Of a stretch of 64,000 nt of DNA, positions 24,509 through 36,342 are shown piece by piece. The stretch's first letter is position 1, and each line of letters opens with the position of its first letter. The stretch is taken from positions 48,394,363-48,458,362 of the forward strand of contig NC_133774.1 of NCBI RefSeq assembly GCF_003597395.2, read 5' to 3'. A program made the translations under genes and the position numbers. The notes under the pieces are model-generated. The model saw only the letters and a program-made list of their open reading frames with translations. It was not told the origin of the DNA and searched no databases. The DNA comes from Chelonoidis abingdonii. Taxonomy: Eukaryota > Chordata > Testudines > Testudinidae.

Positions 24509-25870
24509 AACGTGTTTAAACACCACCTGGCTGACAGTTAAGCGAACGCTTTTTCCTACATAGTCGAACCTAAATTCTCTCTTGGTCTGCAGTTTAAGCC
24601 CCATTGCTTCTCGCGTTCTATATTATATTAGAGGCTAAGGGTGAACAAAGTTTCTCTCTCCTCCTGATGACACCTTTTAGATACCTGAAACTGCCTTCGG
24701 TCCCCTCTCAGTCTCTTCTTTTCCAAGCTAAAACAAACCATTTCTTTCAGCCTTCCTTCATAGGTCAGTTGTTCTCAAGACCTTTAATCATTCTTGTTGC
24801 TCTCTCTGGACACCCTCTCTTCATATATCTCCCATCTTTCTGTGGAAATGCCGCACCAGCTCCGGCTGCCCCAGAACCATGACTGGAACAACCTACTCCA
24901 CTTGAGGCCTACCGGCTGCAGCAGCTAGAGCGCGAAGTAATCGAATTTCTCAATGTGCTTGATCACAAGCAGCACGCTGTTCCAATACATAGCCGACAGA
25001 ATCACATTTGCTTTTCTTGCAACAGCATAGCACTGATTGATATCAGATATTTAGCTTGTGGTCCCTATACCCCTAAATCCCTTTTCTGCAAGTACTCCTT
25101 CTAACACCGTCCTCTTCCCATTCTGTATGTGTGAAAAACGTGATTTTCGTCCTTCCTAAGTGGTAGCACTTTGCATTTCTCTTATTAAGTTAAACGTCAT
25201 CTTGGTTTTACCTCAGACCAAATTTTCTCCAAATTTGTGCCAGATCATTTTTGAAAGTTGTGACGCCCTGGGTCCTCTCACAGCAGTTGTCAAACCTCCC
25301 AGATTTGTAAGTCGTCTGCAGGAACTTAATAAGCGCACTTTCTTAGGCCAACATCTAGTCGTTGGGATTGAAGGATATGAAAACAGAGCCGGTCCCAACA
25401 ACAGATCCTTCGCGGACACGCCCACTTGTTATACCTTTCGCACAGCCAGGAGTTGGAACGCACTTTAACTACTACTTCGCTGGAGCCTATGTGTATATAA
25501 CCAGACCAGTTATGGCCACCCACCTTATAGGGGGGAGCCCCATCCTAAATTGGGTTATTTGGCCTGAGTTTATTGATAAAGGCCATATCCCATGTAGACC
25601 TGTCAAATGCCTTACTAAAAGTCTAGTATAGCCACATCCACCGCTTCTCCCTTATCCACAAGACTCATTACCTAAATCAAAGAAGCTATCAGATTGGTTT
25701 GACATGAATTTGTTCTTTACAATCCATGCTGGCTAATTCCCTATCACCTTACACCTTCCAAGTGTTTTGCCAATGATTTCCTTAATGTACTTGCTCCATT
25801 ATCTTCCCTGGCACAGAAGTTAAACGAGGACTGGTCTGTAAGTTCCTCCTGGGTGTTTAATATTGTCCCC
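24509..25870 (-). pseudogene. CR1 LINE, minus strand, RT region
   Basis: Read on the minus strand this is the 3' part of a CR1 element. In plus-strand text the recognisable blocks are CTTGGTCTGCAGTTTAAGCC, CCCTCTCAGTCT with TTCCAAGCTAAA, CAAGACCTTTAATCATTCTT, TTTGCAACAGCATAGCACTG and, further right, CCACATCCACCGCTTCTCCC with TAGTAAGGCATTTGA inverted (the FDRVSHD region). The reading is broken by many indels and there is no open frame of useful length. The 3' end lies in or at the gap; the 5' end fades near 25870. Family assignment is from memory of turtle CR1 sequences. Confidence 0.8.
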
Positions 25871-26039
25871 TCTCGTTTGATATAGTGAATGGCCTGGTAT
25901 GTAGAAGGGGTAGAAAGGAAGAGTATGATGGGAGTTAAAACCGTATATAAGGATCAGATTTTCTGGGGAGGGAAATGAGAGATGTAATGGGACAGAAGGC
26001 GAGAATACTGGAAAGACTGTTTAAAAACACGAACTGAGG
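25871..26039. other. junction between CR1 and minisatellite
   Basis: About 170 bp of purine-rich text (GGGGTAGAAAGGAAGAG...) with no recognised element; the repeat units begin at about 26040. Confidence 0.5.
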
Positions 26040-28865
26040 CAATATACTATAGGGAGGGCCTGGTGACTCGGGCCTGGAGTCAGGGGACCGGGGACCCGGA
26101 GCTGTAAAGCGTTTGAGGCCTGTGGTCCGGAGCGGAGGCGTGTTCGGAAGGCTGGGTCAGGAAGGGCCTGTGTTCGGCTGGGTGTGGCTAGGACGGAGCT
26201 GGCGTAGCGGGGCCTCTGGTCCCGGAGCTGCACAGGGGCCTCAGGCCGAGTGACGTCAGGAAAGGGCCTTGGTCCGCCGGAGCGGGCTCACGGGGCTGTA
26301 GACCTCCCACCGGAGCTGCATCAGGGCGTACTGTGGCCTCGGCTGGGCGCAAAGGGCCTGTGGTCCGGGCTGACATCAGGGACCTGTGGACGCAGAAGCT
26401 GGGCGTATCAGGGGCCTTTGGACCCCGAGATATGTCAGGCGGCCTGTGACGCGAGCGGGCGTTAGGGGCCCTGTGGTCCCCGGAGCTGCGGCGTCAGCGC
26501 GGGCCTGTGGGTCTTCAGCTGGGGCTCAGGGGTGTGGACACACGGAGCTAGAGCATACAGGGGGTGTGGTCTCGCGACTGAGGGCGTCAAGGGGCCTGTG
26601 CTCCCGGAGCTGGGCACAGGTCCTGTGGCCCGATCGCTCAGGGGCGCTAGCGGGCTGAGGACGGCGGAGCCTGGGCGCTAGGTGGGGACTGAGTCCCCGG
26701 GCTGGCTCAGGCGGGCCTGTGGTCCGCGGGGTATGGGCGTCAGGGCCTGTGGATCCGCGAGCTGGGCGTCGTGCCTGTGGTTCCGTCGGAGCTGGGAGCA
26801 GGGGACCTGAGGCCGGAACTGGGCGTCAGGGGCCTCTGTCTTCACGGAATGGCGTCAGGAGCCTGTGGACCGACTGGGCGTACAGGGGGCCTGTGGCTCG
26901 GGATGGGCGCAGGGGCTGTGGTCGGGCTGGGCGTCAAGGTCTGTGTACCGGAGCTGCCGTCAGGGGGCCTGTGGTCTTGGGCTGGCTCAGGGGGGTTCGT
27001 AGTTCCCGGGACCGGAGCTGAGCGTTAAGGCTATGGTCCGACTGGGCGTCAAGGGGCCTGTGGACCCGGACCGAGCGTCAGGCGGGCCTGTGGTCAGCTG
27101 GCTCCAGGGGCCCCTGTGGTCCACCGGAGCGGGCGTCAGGGCCTGTGGACCATGGAGATGCTCCAGTGGACCTGTCCCATGACTTGGGCGTCAGCCGGCC
27201 CTGTGGTCCACAGCTGGGCGCAGGCTTGGAACCACGCCTGCTGGGGCATCAGAGGGCCTTGTCTTTGGGCTGCGGCATCAAGGGCTGTGGACCGAGCTGA
27301 GCCAGTCAGAGGCCTGTGGTCCCCGGAGCTGTCGTCAGGGGTCTGTGGACCGAGCTCTGGGGTCAGGGCGGTGCTCTTCGGACTGGCCTCAGGGCCTGTG
27401 GCCCGAGCTGAGCGTCACAGGTCTGTGGATGCGGAGCTGGCGTCAGGGCCTTGTGACCGAGCTAGCAATCAGGGGGCCTGTGGACGCGTATCTGGGCCCT
27501 TCAGAGGGCCTGTGGTCTTCGGGCTGTGACTCAGAGGGCCTGTGGGACCCAGAGTTAGGCAATTAGGGGGCGCTAGTGGTTCCCAGCTGGCGTCGGGGCA
27601 TGTGGTCTTCGGGCTGGGCGTCGGGGCCTGTGGACCGGAGTGAGCGTCACGGGCCTGTGGATCCGCAGAGCTGGGCATCAGGGCCTTCGCTGGACTTCGG
27701 GCTGGGTGTCGTGCTGTGGACGGATCTGAGGTCAGGGGCCTGTGGCCCCCGTACTGCGGCGTTAGGAGCGCCTGTGGGCCCCGGAGACTGGACCGTCAGA
27801 GGGCTTGTGGTCTTCGGGCTGGGCGTCAGGGGCCTGTTGGACCGGAGTCTAGCGTCGGGGCCCTGCGGCTCCCCGGAGTGGGCATCAGGAGCCTGTGGAC
27901 CGGACTGGGCGTCAGCGGCCTTGCTCTTCGGGCTGAGGGCGTTCAGGTCTGTGGACCGGAGTGACGCAGGGGGCCTGTGATCCTGGAGCGCGTCAGGGCC
28001 TGTGGTCTTCCGGGCCTGGGCTCAGGAGCCTGTGGACCCGAGCTGAGCCAGGGGCCTGTGGTCCCTGGAGCTGGCGTCGGAGGCCTGTGGACCAGAGCTG
28101 GGGTCAGGGGGCCTGTGGCCTACGTGGCTGGGCGGCGGGGCCTTTGGACCCGGGCTGAGAACTGCAGGGGACCTGGACCAGCGACGTACAGGCGGCCCTG
28201 TGGTCTTCGGCTGGGCGTCAGGGGCTGGGACCGGAGCTGAGCTCAAAGGGCCTTGGCTGCGGAGTCTGGGCGTCAGGTGGGCCTTTGCACCCGGACTGAG
28301 TCGTCAGGGGGACGTGGTCCGGGAGCTGGGCTGCAGGGTGGACCGACCTAGTGTCAGGGCCCTGTCGGACCCGGAGCTTGGCGTAGGGGGCTGTGGACCC
28401 AGAGCAGAGGGTCAGGGCCTGGACCGCGGGACGGCCGTAGGAGGCCGAGGTCCCCGGAGCTTACCATAGGGTGCTATGACGCGGAGTGGCATTAGGCGGA
28501 CCTCTGGACCCGATCTAGGCGTAGGTGGGCTCTGTGACCGAAGCTGAGGCGTTAGGGGGCCTGGGACCGGAGCTCAGCGTCAGGGGCCGCCTGTGGACGC
28601 GGAGCTGGGCGTTAGGGGGCTGTCGTCCCAGGAACCTGGGCGTCAGGGGGCCTGGTGACCCCGGAGCTGAGCGTCAGGGCCTGTTTTGGACCCGGAGTGG
28701 CGTCCAAGGGGCCTGTGTCTTCTGCTGGTGCGTCGTGGCCTATTGGTCCGAACTCAGCGTCAGGGGCCTATGGGTCTGCGGCTTGGCGTCGGGCCTTGGA
28801 CCCGAGCTGGGTCAGGGGGCCTGTGCCCGGACTGGCGTAGGACGGCCTGTGGAACCGGACGGGCC
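26040..28865. repeat. G-rich minisatellite, unit about 29-31 bp
   Basis: A tandem array of about 2.8 kb. The unit reads GGGCCTGTGGACC then CGGAGCTGGGCGTCAGG; a variant has GTGGTCTTCGGGCTGGGCG in place of the GTGGACCCGGAGCTG part. At 29-31 bp per unit there are roughly ninety copies. The plus strand is strongly G-rich and CpG-bearing. Units differ mainly by one- or two-base indels, so the phase wanders. All open frames across it (repeating G-x-C-G-P-E/D-L-G on a ten-residue period) are translations of the repeat and change frame constantly, so I do not call a gene. Confidence 0.95.
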
Positions 28866-28872
28866 GTAACAC

Positions 28873-31800
28873 TGGAATGAATTGCCTAGGGAGGTTGTGG
28901 AATCTCCATCCCTGGAGATATTTAAGAGTAGGTTAGATAAATGTCTATCAGGGATGGTCTAGACAGTGTTTGGTCCTGCCATGAGGTCCCTTCCAGTCCT
29001 AGAGTCTATGAATCTATGAATCTCACAGATAGGGCTGGTAAATTTTACGCAACAGGTATTAAGTTTAGTCATCTTGATGTGAGAAGCTAAATACCAAGGC
29101 AATGCCCATAGACTTTGCTCCTTTTCTATTAGTCTCTGACTAACTGGTGGTTGAGATCTGAGGCACGCCTTCTCCCTCTCTCCTTCTGTGAGCATTATAT
29201 CTCTTCCTTTTTGACACTGCACCCACAGCTTCCTTACTGCTCAGAAGGGTGGAGGTGGAGATAGACTTCGACTTCATAGGTGCTCCAGCACTGGAGCACC
29301 CACGGAGAAAAATTAGCAGTGCTTGGCACCCCCCCCCCCGCAGCCAAGCTCCCACCTCTCCCCACTGCCTTTCCTCTGCCAGCGGCCCGGCTGATCATTC
29401 CTTCCCCTCCCTCCCAGCACCTCCCGCCCGCCACCAACAGCTGTTTCCCGGCATGCAGGTTGGAGGAGCAGGGACAGGGACAGGAAGAGGCGGTGAGGGG
29501 GCTTGGGGAAAGGAGTTTAGGGGGCAAGGCCTGGGGCAGAAGAGAGGTGTTGAGCACCTATGGAGATGGAGAAGGCAAATAATATGTTATTCTACCTCTT
29601 GCTCAGTCTCTGCATTTGGTTCTCTTTCTTTCAAGCAAACAAACAGAGCCCATGCATGCTTCCAACCCTACTTATCAAGCATCAACAGCAGGTGAATGAT
29701 ACTGGAGTATCAGTTTCACTAGTGCTCCAAGTTTCCAAAACGCTCCAATGAAAACTGACATGTATCACAGTAATTTCAGACAGCTGCAGTTTGACAAAAC
29801 AACACGCAATAGCAGCAGCCGCACTGGAGCGGTCTGCAAACATCACTGCTTTGGTTTATACTTACTTCACATTTGGATTATTGTTTTCAAAAAGAGGACA
29901 GAAGCTTAGATGCTGCAGTTGGTGCCTGAACTCACCAGGGTTGCCAGGCATCCAGTTTTCGACCAGAACATCCAGTCAGTCAAAAAGGGTCCCTGGCAGC
30001 CCGGTCAGCAGGGCTAAGGCAGGCTTCCTGCCTGCCCTGGCTCCAAGGGACTCCCAGGAGAGGACGGCATGTCCAGCTCCTAGGCGCAGGGGCAGCTATG
30101 GGGGCTCCTTGCACTGCCCCTGCCCCAAGTGCCAGCTCTGTAGCTGCCACTGGCGAGGAACCACGGCCAATGGAGCTACAGGGGTGGTGCCTGCGGGCAC
30201 AGGGAGTGCACAAAGCTCTTGTATCCACCCTCACACCTAGCACATGCCAGCCACTTCTAGGAGCCGCCTGAGGTAAGCGCTGTCTGGCCAGAGCCTGCAA
30301 CCCATACCCCCTCTCACACTCTAACCTTCTACCCTAGATCAGACCCCTTCGTGCACCCCGAGCCCCTGCCCATCCCTAAGCCCCTTCCCACACCTTGAAC
30401 TCCTCCTTTCTGGCCTCACTCTGCAGCCCCCATCCCCAGACAGAGCACACACCCCCTCCCACACCCCAACTACCTGCCAAATGAAAAAGAGCAAATGCGG
30501 GGAAATGGAGTGAGCAAGGGGCAGGGCAGAGGTGTTTGGTTTTGTGTGATTATAAAGTTGGCAACCCAAAATACTCACTACAAGAGTTAATTCTCAACCA
30601 GGGTTTGAAAAGTATCTGAACTGAACTTCACACTGTACTCTTCCATCCTAATCAGATCACCTTACTTCTAGTCAAGAATGGGACAGGATCAAATAATACA
30701 CCGTCAGCGCTCAGAGGTTCCCCCCCCACCCCTAGACCAGAGGACACACTCCATTTACCTAGCAAGGCCTTGTAACCAAAAGGGTTACAAGAGTGTAAAT
30801 ATCTGAAACCAGGTCTTCCAAATTACATACAAAACATTACAACTGGGTCATTGAGGCACGCTAATACACATACTACTTTGTACCTACTGTAGCCTTCAAT
30901 TTCTAAGCCACATAATAAAAATCTAATACTTCATACTGAAGAGCATGATAGCTATTTTTGGATGTTATTGTAGAAGCAGAAGTACTTTAACAATATAATT
31001 CACCATAAACTGTGAGATGAACCTGTAAGTGATTCCATAGAAAGACTGATTTGTCAGCACTCCTAGTTTCAAATGGACTAAAGTAGGAAAAGTCACTCCT
31101 CCAACTTGTTACAGATACATTACTATAAATAGGAGGAAGTTTTTGCCACCAAACCAGGAACAATCTGCTATTACAGAACGTGTGTAAGTCTTTAAAAAAA
31201 TCAATAAATAAAAGGTACAAGTATTTGGAATAAAAAAGGGTCCTTTAAAAGTACTATATGCAGTTGAGATACTTAATGTTAGTTGTGGAACAACAGAATA
31301 GCTATCTCTAGGTCAGTTCTAGAATCTAGGGGGGGAGCATGGGCCTTTATAGCAGAGATAAAGGAGAGACAAGACAGAACTGGGTGGGAGAATCAAATCG
31401 GTATCTTAAATGTCAGTATACTAATGCGAGAAGCATGGGGAATAAGCAAGAAGAACTTGAAATGCTAGTAAAGAAAACAACTATGACAGTTTGCATCACA
31501 GAGACCTGGTGGGACAATACACACGACGGGAATATTGGTATAGAAGGATACAGTTTGTTCCGGAAGGACAAGCAGGGAAAAAAAAAAGTGAGGTGTTGCC
31601 TTATATATTAAAAATATATACGCTTGGACTGAGGTTGAGATGGAAATAGGAGACAGACTTGTTCCAAGTCTCCGGGTAAGGATAAAAGGGGTAAAAAACA
31701 AGGGTGATGTCATGCTAGGGGTCTACTACAGACCACCTAACCAGGAGGAAGGGGATGAGGCCTTTTTTTTTTAAACAAACAAAATCATCTAAAGCACAGG

Positions 31801-32181
31801 ACTTGGTGGTGATGGGGGACTTCAATTACTCAGACATCTATCTGGAAAATAACACAGCAGGGAATAGATTATCCAACAAGTTCTTGGAATGTATTGAAGA
31901 CTTTTTTTTATTTCAGAAGGTAGAGAAAGCTATTAGGGGTTAGGCTGTTCTAGATTTGATTTGACAAATACGGAGGAACTGGCTCAGAATTTGAAAGTAG
32001 AAGGCAGCTTGGGTGAAAGTGATCATGAAATGGTAGAGTTCATGATTCTAAGGAATGGTAGGAGGGAGAACAGCAAAATAAAGACAATGGATTTCAAGAA
32101 GGCAGACTTTAGCAAACTCAGGGAGTTGGTAGGTAAGATCCCATGGGAAGCAAGTCTAAGGGGAAAAACAATTGAAGACAG
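28873..32181 (+). repeat. large direct duplication, copy B
   Basis: This is the cleaner copy of the segment also found at 19935-24483. It opens with a CR1 3' tail (28873-29022, ending in GAATCTATGAATCT repeats), then a repeat with GGTGCTCCAGCACTGGAGCAC hairpin text, a GC-rich interspersed repeat (about 29935-30560), AT-rich sequence and the beginning of a CR1. It contains the empty target site of the solo LTR of copy A (TCTAAGGGGAAAAACAATTG at about 32155-32174). Downstream the CR1 continues to 34247. Confidence 0.85.
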
Positions 32182-34247
32182 TTGGCAGTTTTTCAAGAGA
32201 GACATTATTAAGGGCACAAGAGCAAACTATCCCACTGTGTAGGAAAGATAGGAAGTATGGCAAGAGACCACCCTGGCTTAACCAGGAGATCTTCAATGAT
32301 CTAAAAATCAAAAAAGAGTCCTACAAAAAGTGGAAACTAGGTCAAATTACAAAGGATGAATATAAACAAATAACACAAGTATGTAGGGACAAAATTAGAA
32401 AGGCCAAGGCACAAAAATGAGATCAAACTAGCTAGAGACATAAAGGTAACAAGAAAACATTCTACAAATACATTAGAAGCAAGAGGAAGACCAAGGACAG
32501 GGTAGGCCCATTACTCAATGGGGAGGGGGAAATAACAGAAAAATGTGGAAATGGCAGAGGTGCTTAATGACTTCTTTTTTGTTTGGTTTTCACCAAGAAG
32601 GTTGGTGGTGATTGGACATCTAACATAGTGAATGCAGTGAAAATGAGGTAGGATCAGAGAGGCTAAAATAGGGAAAGAACAAGTTAAAAATTACTTAGAC
32701 AAATTAGATGTCTTCAAGTCACCAGGGCCTGATGAAATGCATCCTAGAATACTCAAGGAGCTGACTGAGGAGATATCTGAGCCATTAGCGATTATCTTTG
32801 AAAAGTCATGGAAGATGGGAGAGATTCCAGAAGACTGGAAAAGGGCAAATATAGTGCCAATCTATAAAAAGGGAAATAAGGACAACCAGGGAATTACAGA
32901 CCAGTCAGCTTAACTTCTGTACCCTGGAAAGATAATGGAGCAAATAATTAAGCAATCAATTTGCAAACATCTAGAAGATAATAAGGTGATAAGTAACAGT
33001 CAGCATGGATTTGTCAAAAACAAATCATGTCAAACCAACCTGATAGCTTTCTTTGACAGGGTAACAAGCCTTGTGGATAGGGGGGAAGTGGTAGATGTGG
33101 TATATCTTGACTTTAGTAAAGCTTTTGATACTGTCTCGCATGACCTTCTCATAAACAAACTAGGGAAATGCAACCTAGATGGAGCTACTATAAGGTGGGT
33201 GCAAAACTGGTTGGAAAACCATTCCCAGAGAGTAGTTATCAGTGGTTCACAGTCATGCTGGAAGGGCATAATGAGTGGGGTCCCACAGGGATCAGTTCTG
33301 GGTCGGTTCTGTTCAATATCTTCATCAATGATTTAGATAATGGCATAGAGAGTACACTTATAAAGTTTGCAGATGATACCAAGCTGGGAGGGGTTGCAAG
33401 TGCTTTGGAGGATAGGATTAAAATTCAAAATCTGGACAAACTGGAGAAATGGTCTGAAGTAAATAGGATGAAATTCAATAAGGACAAATGCAAAGTACTC
33501 CCATTTAGGAAGGAACAATCAGTTGCACACATACAAAATGGGAAATGACTGCCTAGGAAGGAGTACTGCAGAAAGGGATCTGGGGGTCATAGTGGATCAC
33601 AAGCTAAATATGAGTCAACAGTGTGTAACATGCTGTTGCAAAAAAAGCAAACATCATTCTGGGATGTATTAGCAGGAGTGTTGTAAGCAAGACATGAGAA
33701 GTAATTCTTCCTCTACTACCTGCGCTGATTAGCCTCAACTGGAGTATTGTGTCCAGTTCTGGGTGCCACATTTCAGGAAAGATGTGGACAAATTGGAGAA
33801 AGTCCAGAGAAGAGCGACAAAAATGATTAAAGGTCTAGAAAACATGACCTATGATGGAAGATTTGAAAAAAAATTGAGTTTGTTTCGTCTGGAAAAGAGA
33901 AGGCTGAGGGGGGACATGATAACAGTCTTCAAGTATGTAAAAGGTTGTTACAAGGAGGAAGGAGAAAAATGTTTTTTCTAAACCTCTGTAGATAGGACAA
34001 GAAGCAATGGGCTTAAATTGCAGGAAGGGAGGTTTAGATTGGACATTAGGAAAAACTTCCTGTCGGGATGGTTAAGCACTGAAATAAATTGCATAGGTAG
34101 GTTGTGAAATCTCCACCACTGGAGATTTTTAAGAGCAGGGAAGACAAACACCAGTCAGGAATGGTCTAGATAATACTTTGCCCTGCCATGAGGCAAGGGA
34201 CTGGACTAGATGACCTCTCAAGATCCCTTCCAGTCCTATGATTCTGT
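31310..34247 (+). pseudogene. CR1 LINE ORF2 remnant (endonuclease + reverse transcriptase)
   Basis: This is the most complete CR1 in the window. It copies itself by target-primed reverse transcription when intact. Visible domains in order: endonuclease with ITETWWD (near 31495), [10 protein letters not shown] (near 31820) and SDHEMVEF (near 32020); the linker [19 protein letters not shown] (near 32360-32415); reverse transcriptase with QHGFVKNKSCQTNLIAFFD (near 33000), VYLDFSKAFDTVSHD (near 33100), SGVPQGSVLG (near 33280) and FADDTKLGG (near 33370). The Asp pair of FADD is present, but the frame shifts between SVLG and FADD, and there are stops throughout. The 3' end has the usual GATTCTGTG text at 34240. 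It is inactive. Its 5' part is duplicated in copy A. Confidence 0.92.
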
Positions 34248-34763
34248 GTGTTTTAACTTTAATCCTTATAAAAATCCAAGCTTAGGGCTGCTTAAATCAC
34301 TTGTGTAGGATGTATTCACACCCATTCTCAAGGGTCAAAAGTCAACAAGTATAGATGTTAGGCAGTGCTATGGAAACTTTCTCCCACACATACTATATAT
34401 AGTTAATATTACTTGCTCTTATTTTCTAGCAGGAAACCTGCACAGAGGTGGGGAGGGGAGACGACGACAATCAAATCCTTCCAAATCTGAGCCAGGACAC
34501 AAAGCAGTGTACAAGCCACTCCATAACTGTCAACACAGATCCAACAGTCATCATCATCCTCTATAAACTCCCTACTTAGGAGAGCTATTAAGGGGACTTG
34601 CAATTTGCCAGTCTACTATCCATACCTGAGCCCTCATTTCAGCCTCCAAATCCCTTTCTCACACTGTTGCTCAGAGGCAATGCAGAACCTTTGCTCCATG
34701 ATGTGCAGTGACTGCAACACCATACATGTTGTTCATGGCTCCGGATGAATCATCACTAGGCCA
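34248..34763. other. intron sequence left of the palindrome
   Basis: Unique-looking sequence with no supported feature. Its mirror image would fall inside the gap at 36117 if the palindrome continued. Confidence 0.5.
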
Positions 34764-36116
34764 CCTCAGTTACACCCAACATTAAATAGGATCCATTCAA
34801 TGCACAAAACTGAGCATCAGACTTAGATGGCCAACAACTAATCTTACGGAGGGAGTACAAGGGCACATTAGCTTTCAAATTTTGCCCAGATAATTGTTAA
34901 TAATTGGGAATGGTTTTAGAACATTTTATTAGATGCCCAGAAAGGCACAAAGCAAGGAAGAAGGCTGCACTAGTTAAAAAAAACCCATACACTGGCTTAG
35001 ACACAGACAAAGTGAAGACAGCTACAAGAAGAGTTAAGGACAATAAGAAAGGTATTTTAAAATGGTACAAGTTCATTACTAGATGTAAGTAGCAGTACTT
35101 CCAATAATACAGAAGAGGCAAGAGTGTTCAAGAGACAGTTTTGTTCTACACTTGGGGAAAACATGATTTAGTCATATCATGCAGTGAAATCCTTACCATT
35201 CCAATAACGACTCAGGAGAGTGTTATATAGTAGCTAAGAGTTAAACATTTTAACTTGCATCCAAGAGAGTTTTTTTTTTTAAAAAAGAAAAAAAAAAGTT
35301 GCCATGGAGCTCTCTAGACCATTAATGTTGATTTTCAATAACTCTTGGAACATGTAAGAGCAGCAAAGAATCCTGTGGCACCTTATAGACTAACAGACGT
35401 TTTGGAGCATGAGCTTTCATGGGTGAATACATGCATCCGACGAAGTGGGTATTCACCCACGAAAGCTCATGCTCCAAGACGTCTGTTAGTCTATAAGGTG
35501 CCACAGGATTCTTTGCTTCTCTTACATGTTCCAAGAGTTATTGAAAATCAACATTAATGGTCTAGAGAGCTCCATGGCAACTTTTTTTTTTCTTTTTTAA
35601 AAAAAAAAACTCTCTTGGATGCAAGTTAAAATGTTTAACTCTTAGCTACTATATAACACTCTCCTGAGTCGTTATTGGAATGGTAAGGATTTCACTGCAT
35701 GATATGACTAAATCATGTTTTCCCCAAGTGTAGAACAAAACTGTCTCTTGAACACTCTTGCCTCTTCTGTATTATTGGAAGTACTGCTACTTACATCTAG
35801 TAATGAACTTGTACCATTTTAAAATACCTTTCTTATTGTCCTTAACTCTTCTTGTAGCTGTCTTCACTTTGTCTGTGTCTAAGCCAGTGTATGGGTTTTT
35901 TTTTAACTAGTGCAGCCTTCTTCCTTGCTTTGTGCCTTTCTGGGCATCTAATAAAATGTTCTAAAACCATTCCCAATTATTAACAATTATCTGGGCAAAA
36001 TTTGAAAGCTAATGTGCCCTTGTACTCCCTCCGTAAGATTAGTTGTTGGCCATCTAAGTCTGATGCTCAGTTTTGTGCATTGAATGGATCCTATTTAATG
36101 TTGGGTGTAACTGAGG
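34764..36116. repeat. near-perfect palindrome, 667-bp arms
   Basis: Bases 34764-35430 reappear as reverse complement at 35449-36116 with very few differences, leaving an 18-bp spacer (35431-35448). The outermost pair is CCTCAGTTACACCC (34764) with GGGTGTAACTGAGG (ending 36116), where the assembly breaks into N. The arms hold ordinary intron sequence, including a fragment (about 34905-35090) whose translation ends TRRVKDNKKGILKWYKF, possibly old CR1 linker. Only the innermost 80 bp or so of each arm belong to a naturally inverted Penelope-like element; the rest has no reason to be inverted. See findings for the artefact question. Confidence 0.95.
35355..35532. mobile_element. Penelope-like hairpin at the palindrome centre
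   Basis: The same inverted unit as at 18258: AGCAGCAAAGAATCCTGTGG, then CTTATAGACTAACAGACGT, GGAGCATGAGCTTTC, spacer, and the inverted copies. The core reads CATCCGACGAAGTGGGTATT then CACCCACGAAAGCTCATGC. The 18258 copy continues into an ACAGATCCAGACTAA tail; here that tail is missing and the mirror of the left flank appears instead. Confidence 0.6.
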
Positions 36117-36342
36117 NNNNNNNNNNNNNNNNNNNNNNNNNNNNNNNNNNNNNNNNNNNNNNNNNNNNNNNNNNNNNNNNNNNNNNNNNNNNNNNNNNNN
36201 NNNNNNNNNNNNNNNNNNNNNNNNNNNNNNNNNNNNNNNNNNNNNNNNNNNNNNNNNNNNNNNNNNNNNNNNNNNNNNNNNNNNNNNNNNNNNNNNNNNN
36301 NNNNNNNNNNNNNNNNNNNNNNNNNNNNNNNNNNNNNNNNNN
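36117..36342. other. assembly gap (226 N)
   Basis: Undetermined bases between the right arm of the palindrome and a poly-A run (36343-36356). Confidence 1.

Noticed and set aside
26040..28880. Many long plus-strand open frames with a ten-residue G-x-C-G-P-x-L-G repeat, suggesting a repeat protein
   Set aside because: The frames are translations of the 30-bp minisatellite, swap frame at each indel, and have no start context, splice sites or flanking domains.
18258..35535. Spaced identical repeats as a CRISPR-like array
   Set aside because: Only two copies of the hairpin unit exist, 17 kb apart, and each is a separate insertion; there are no regular spacers.
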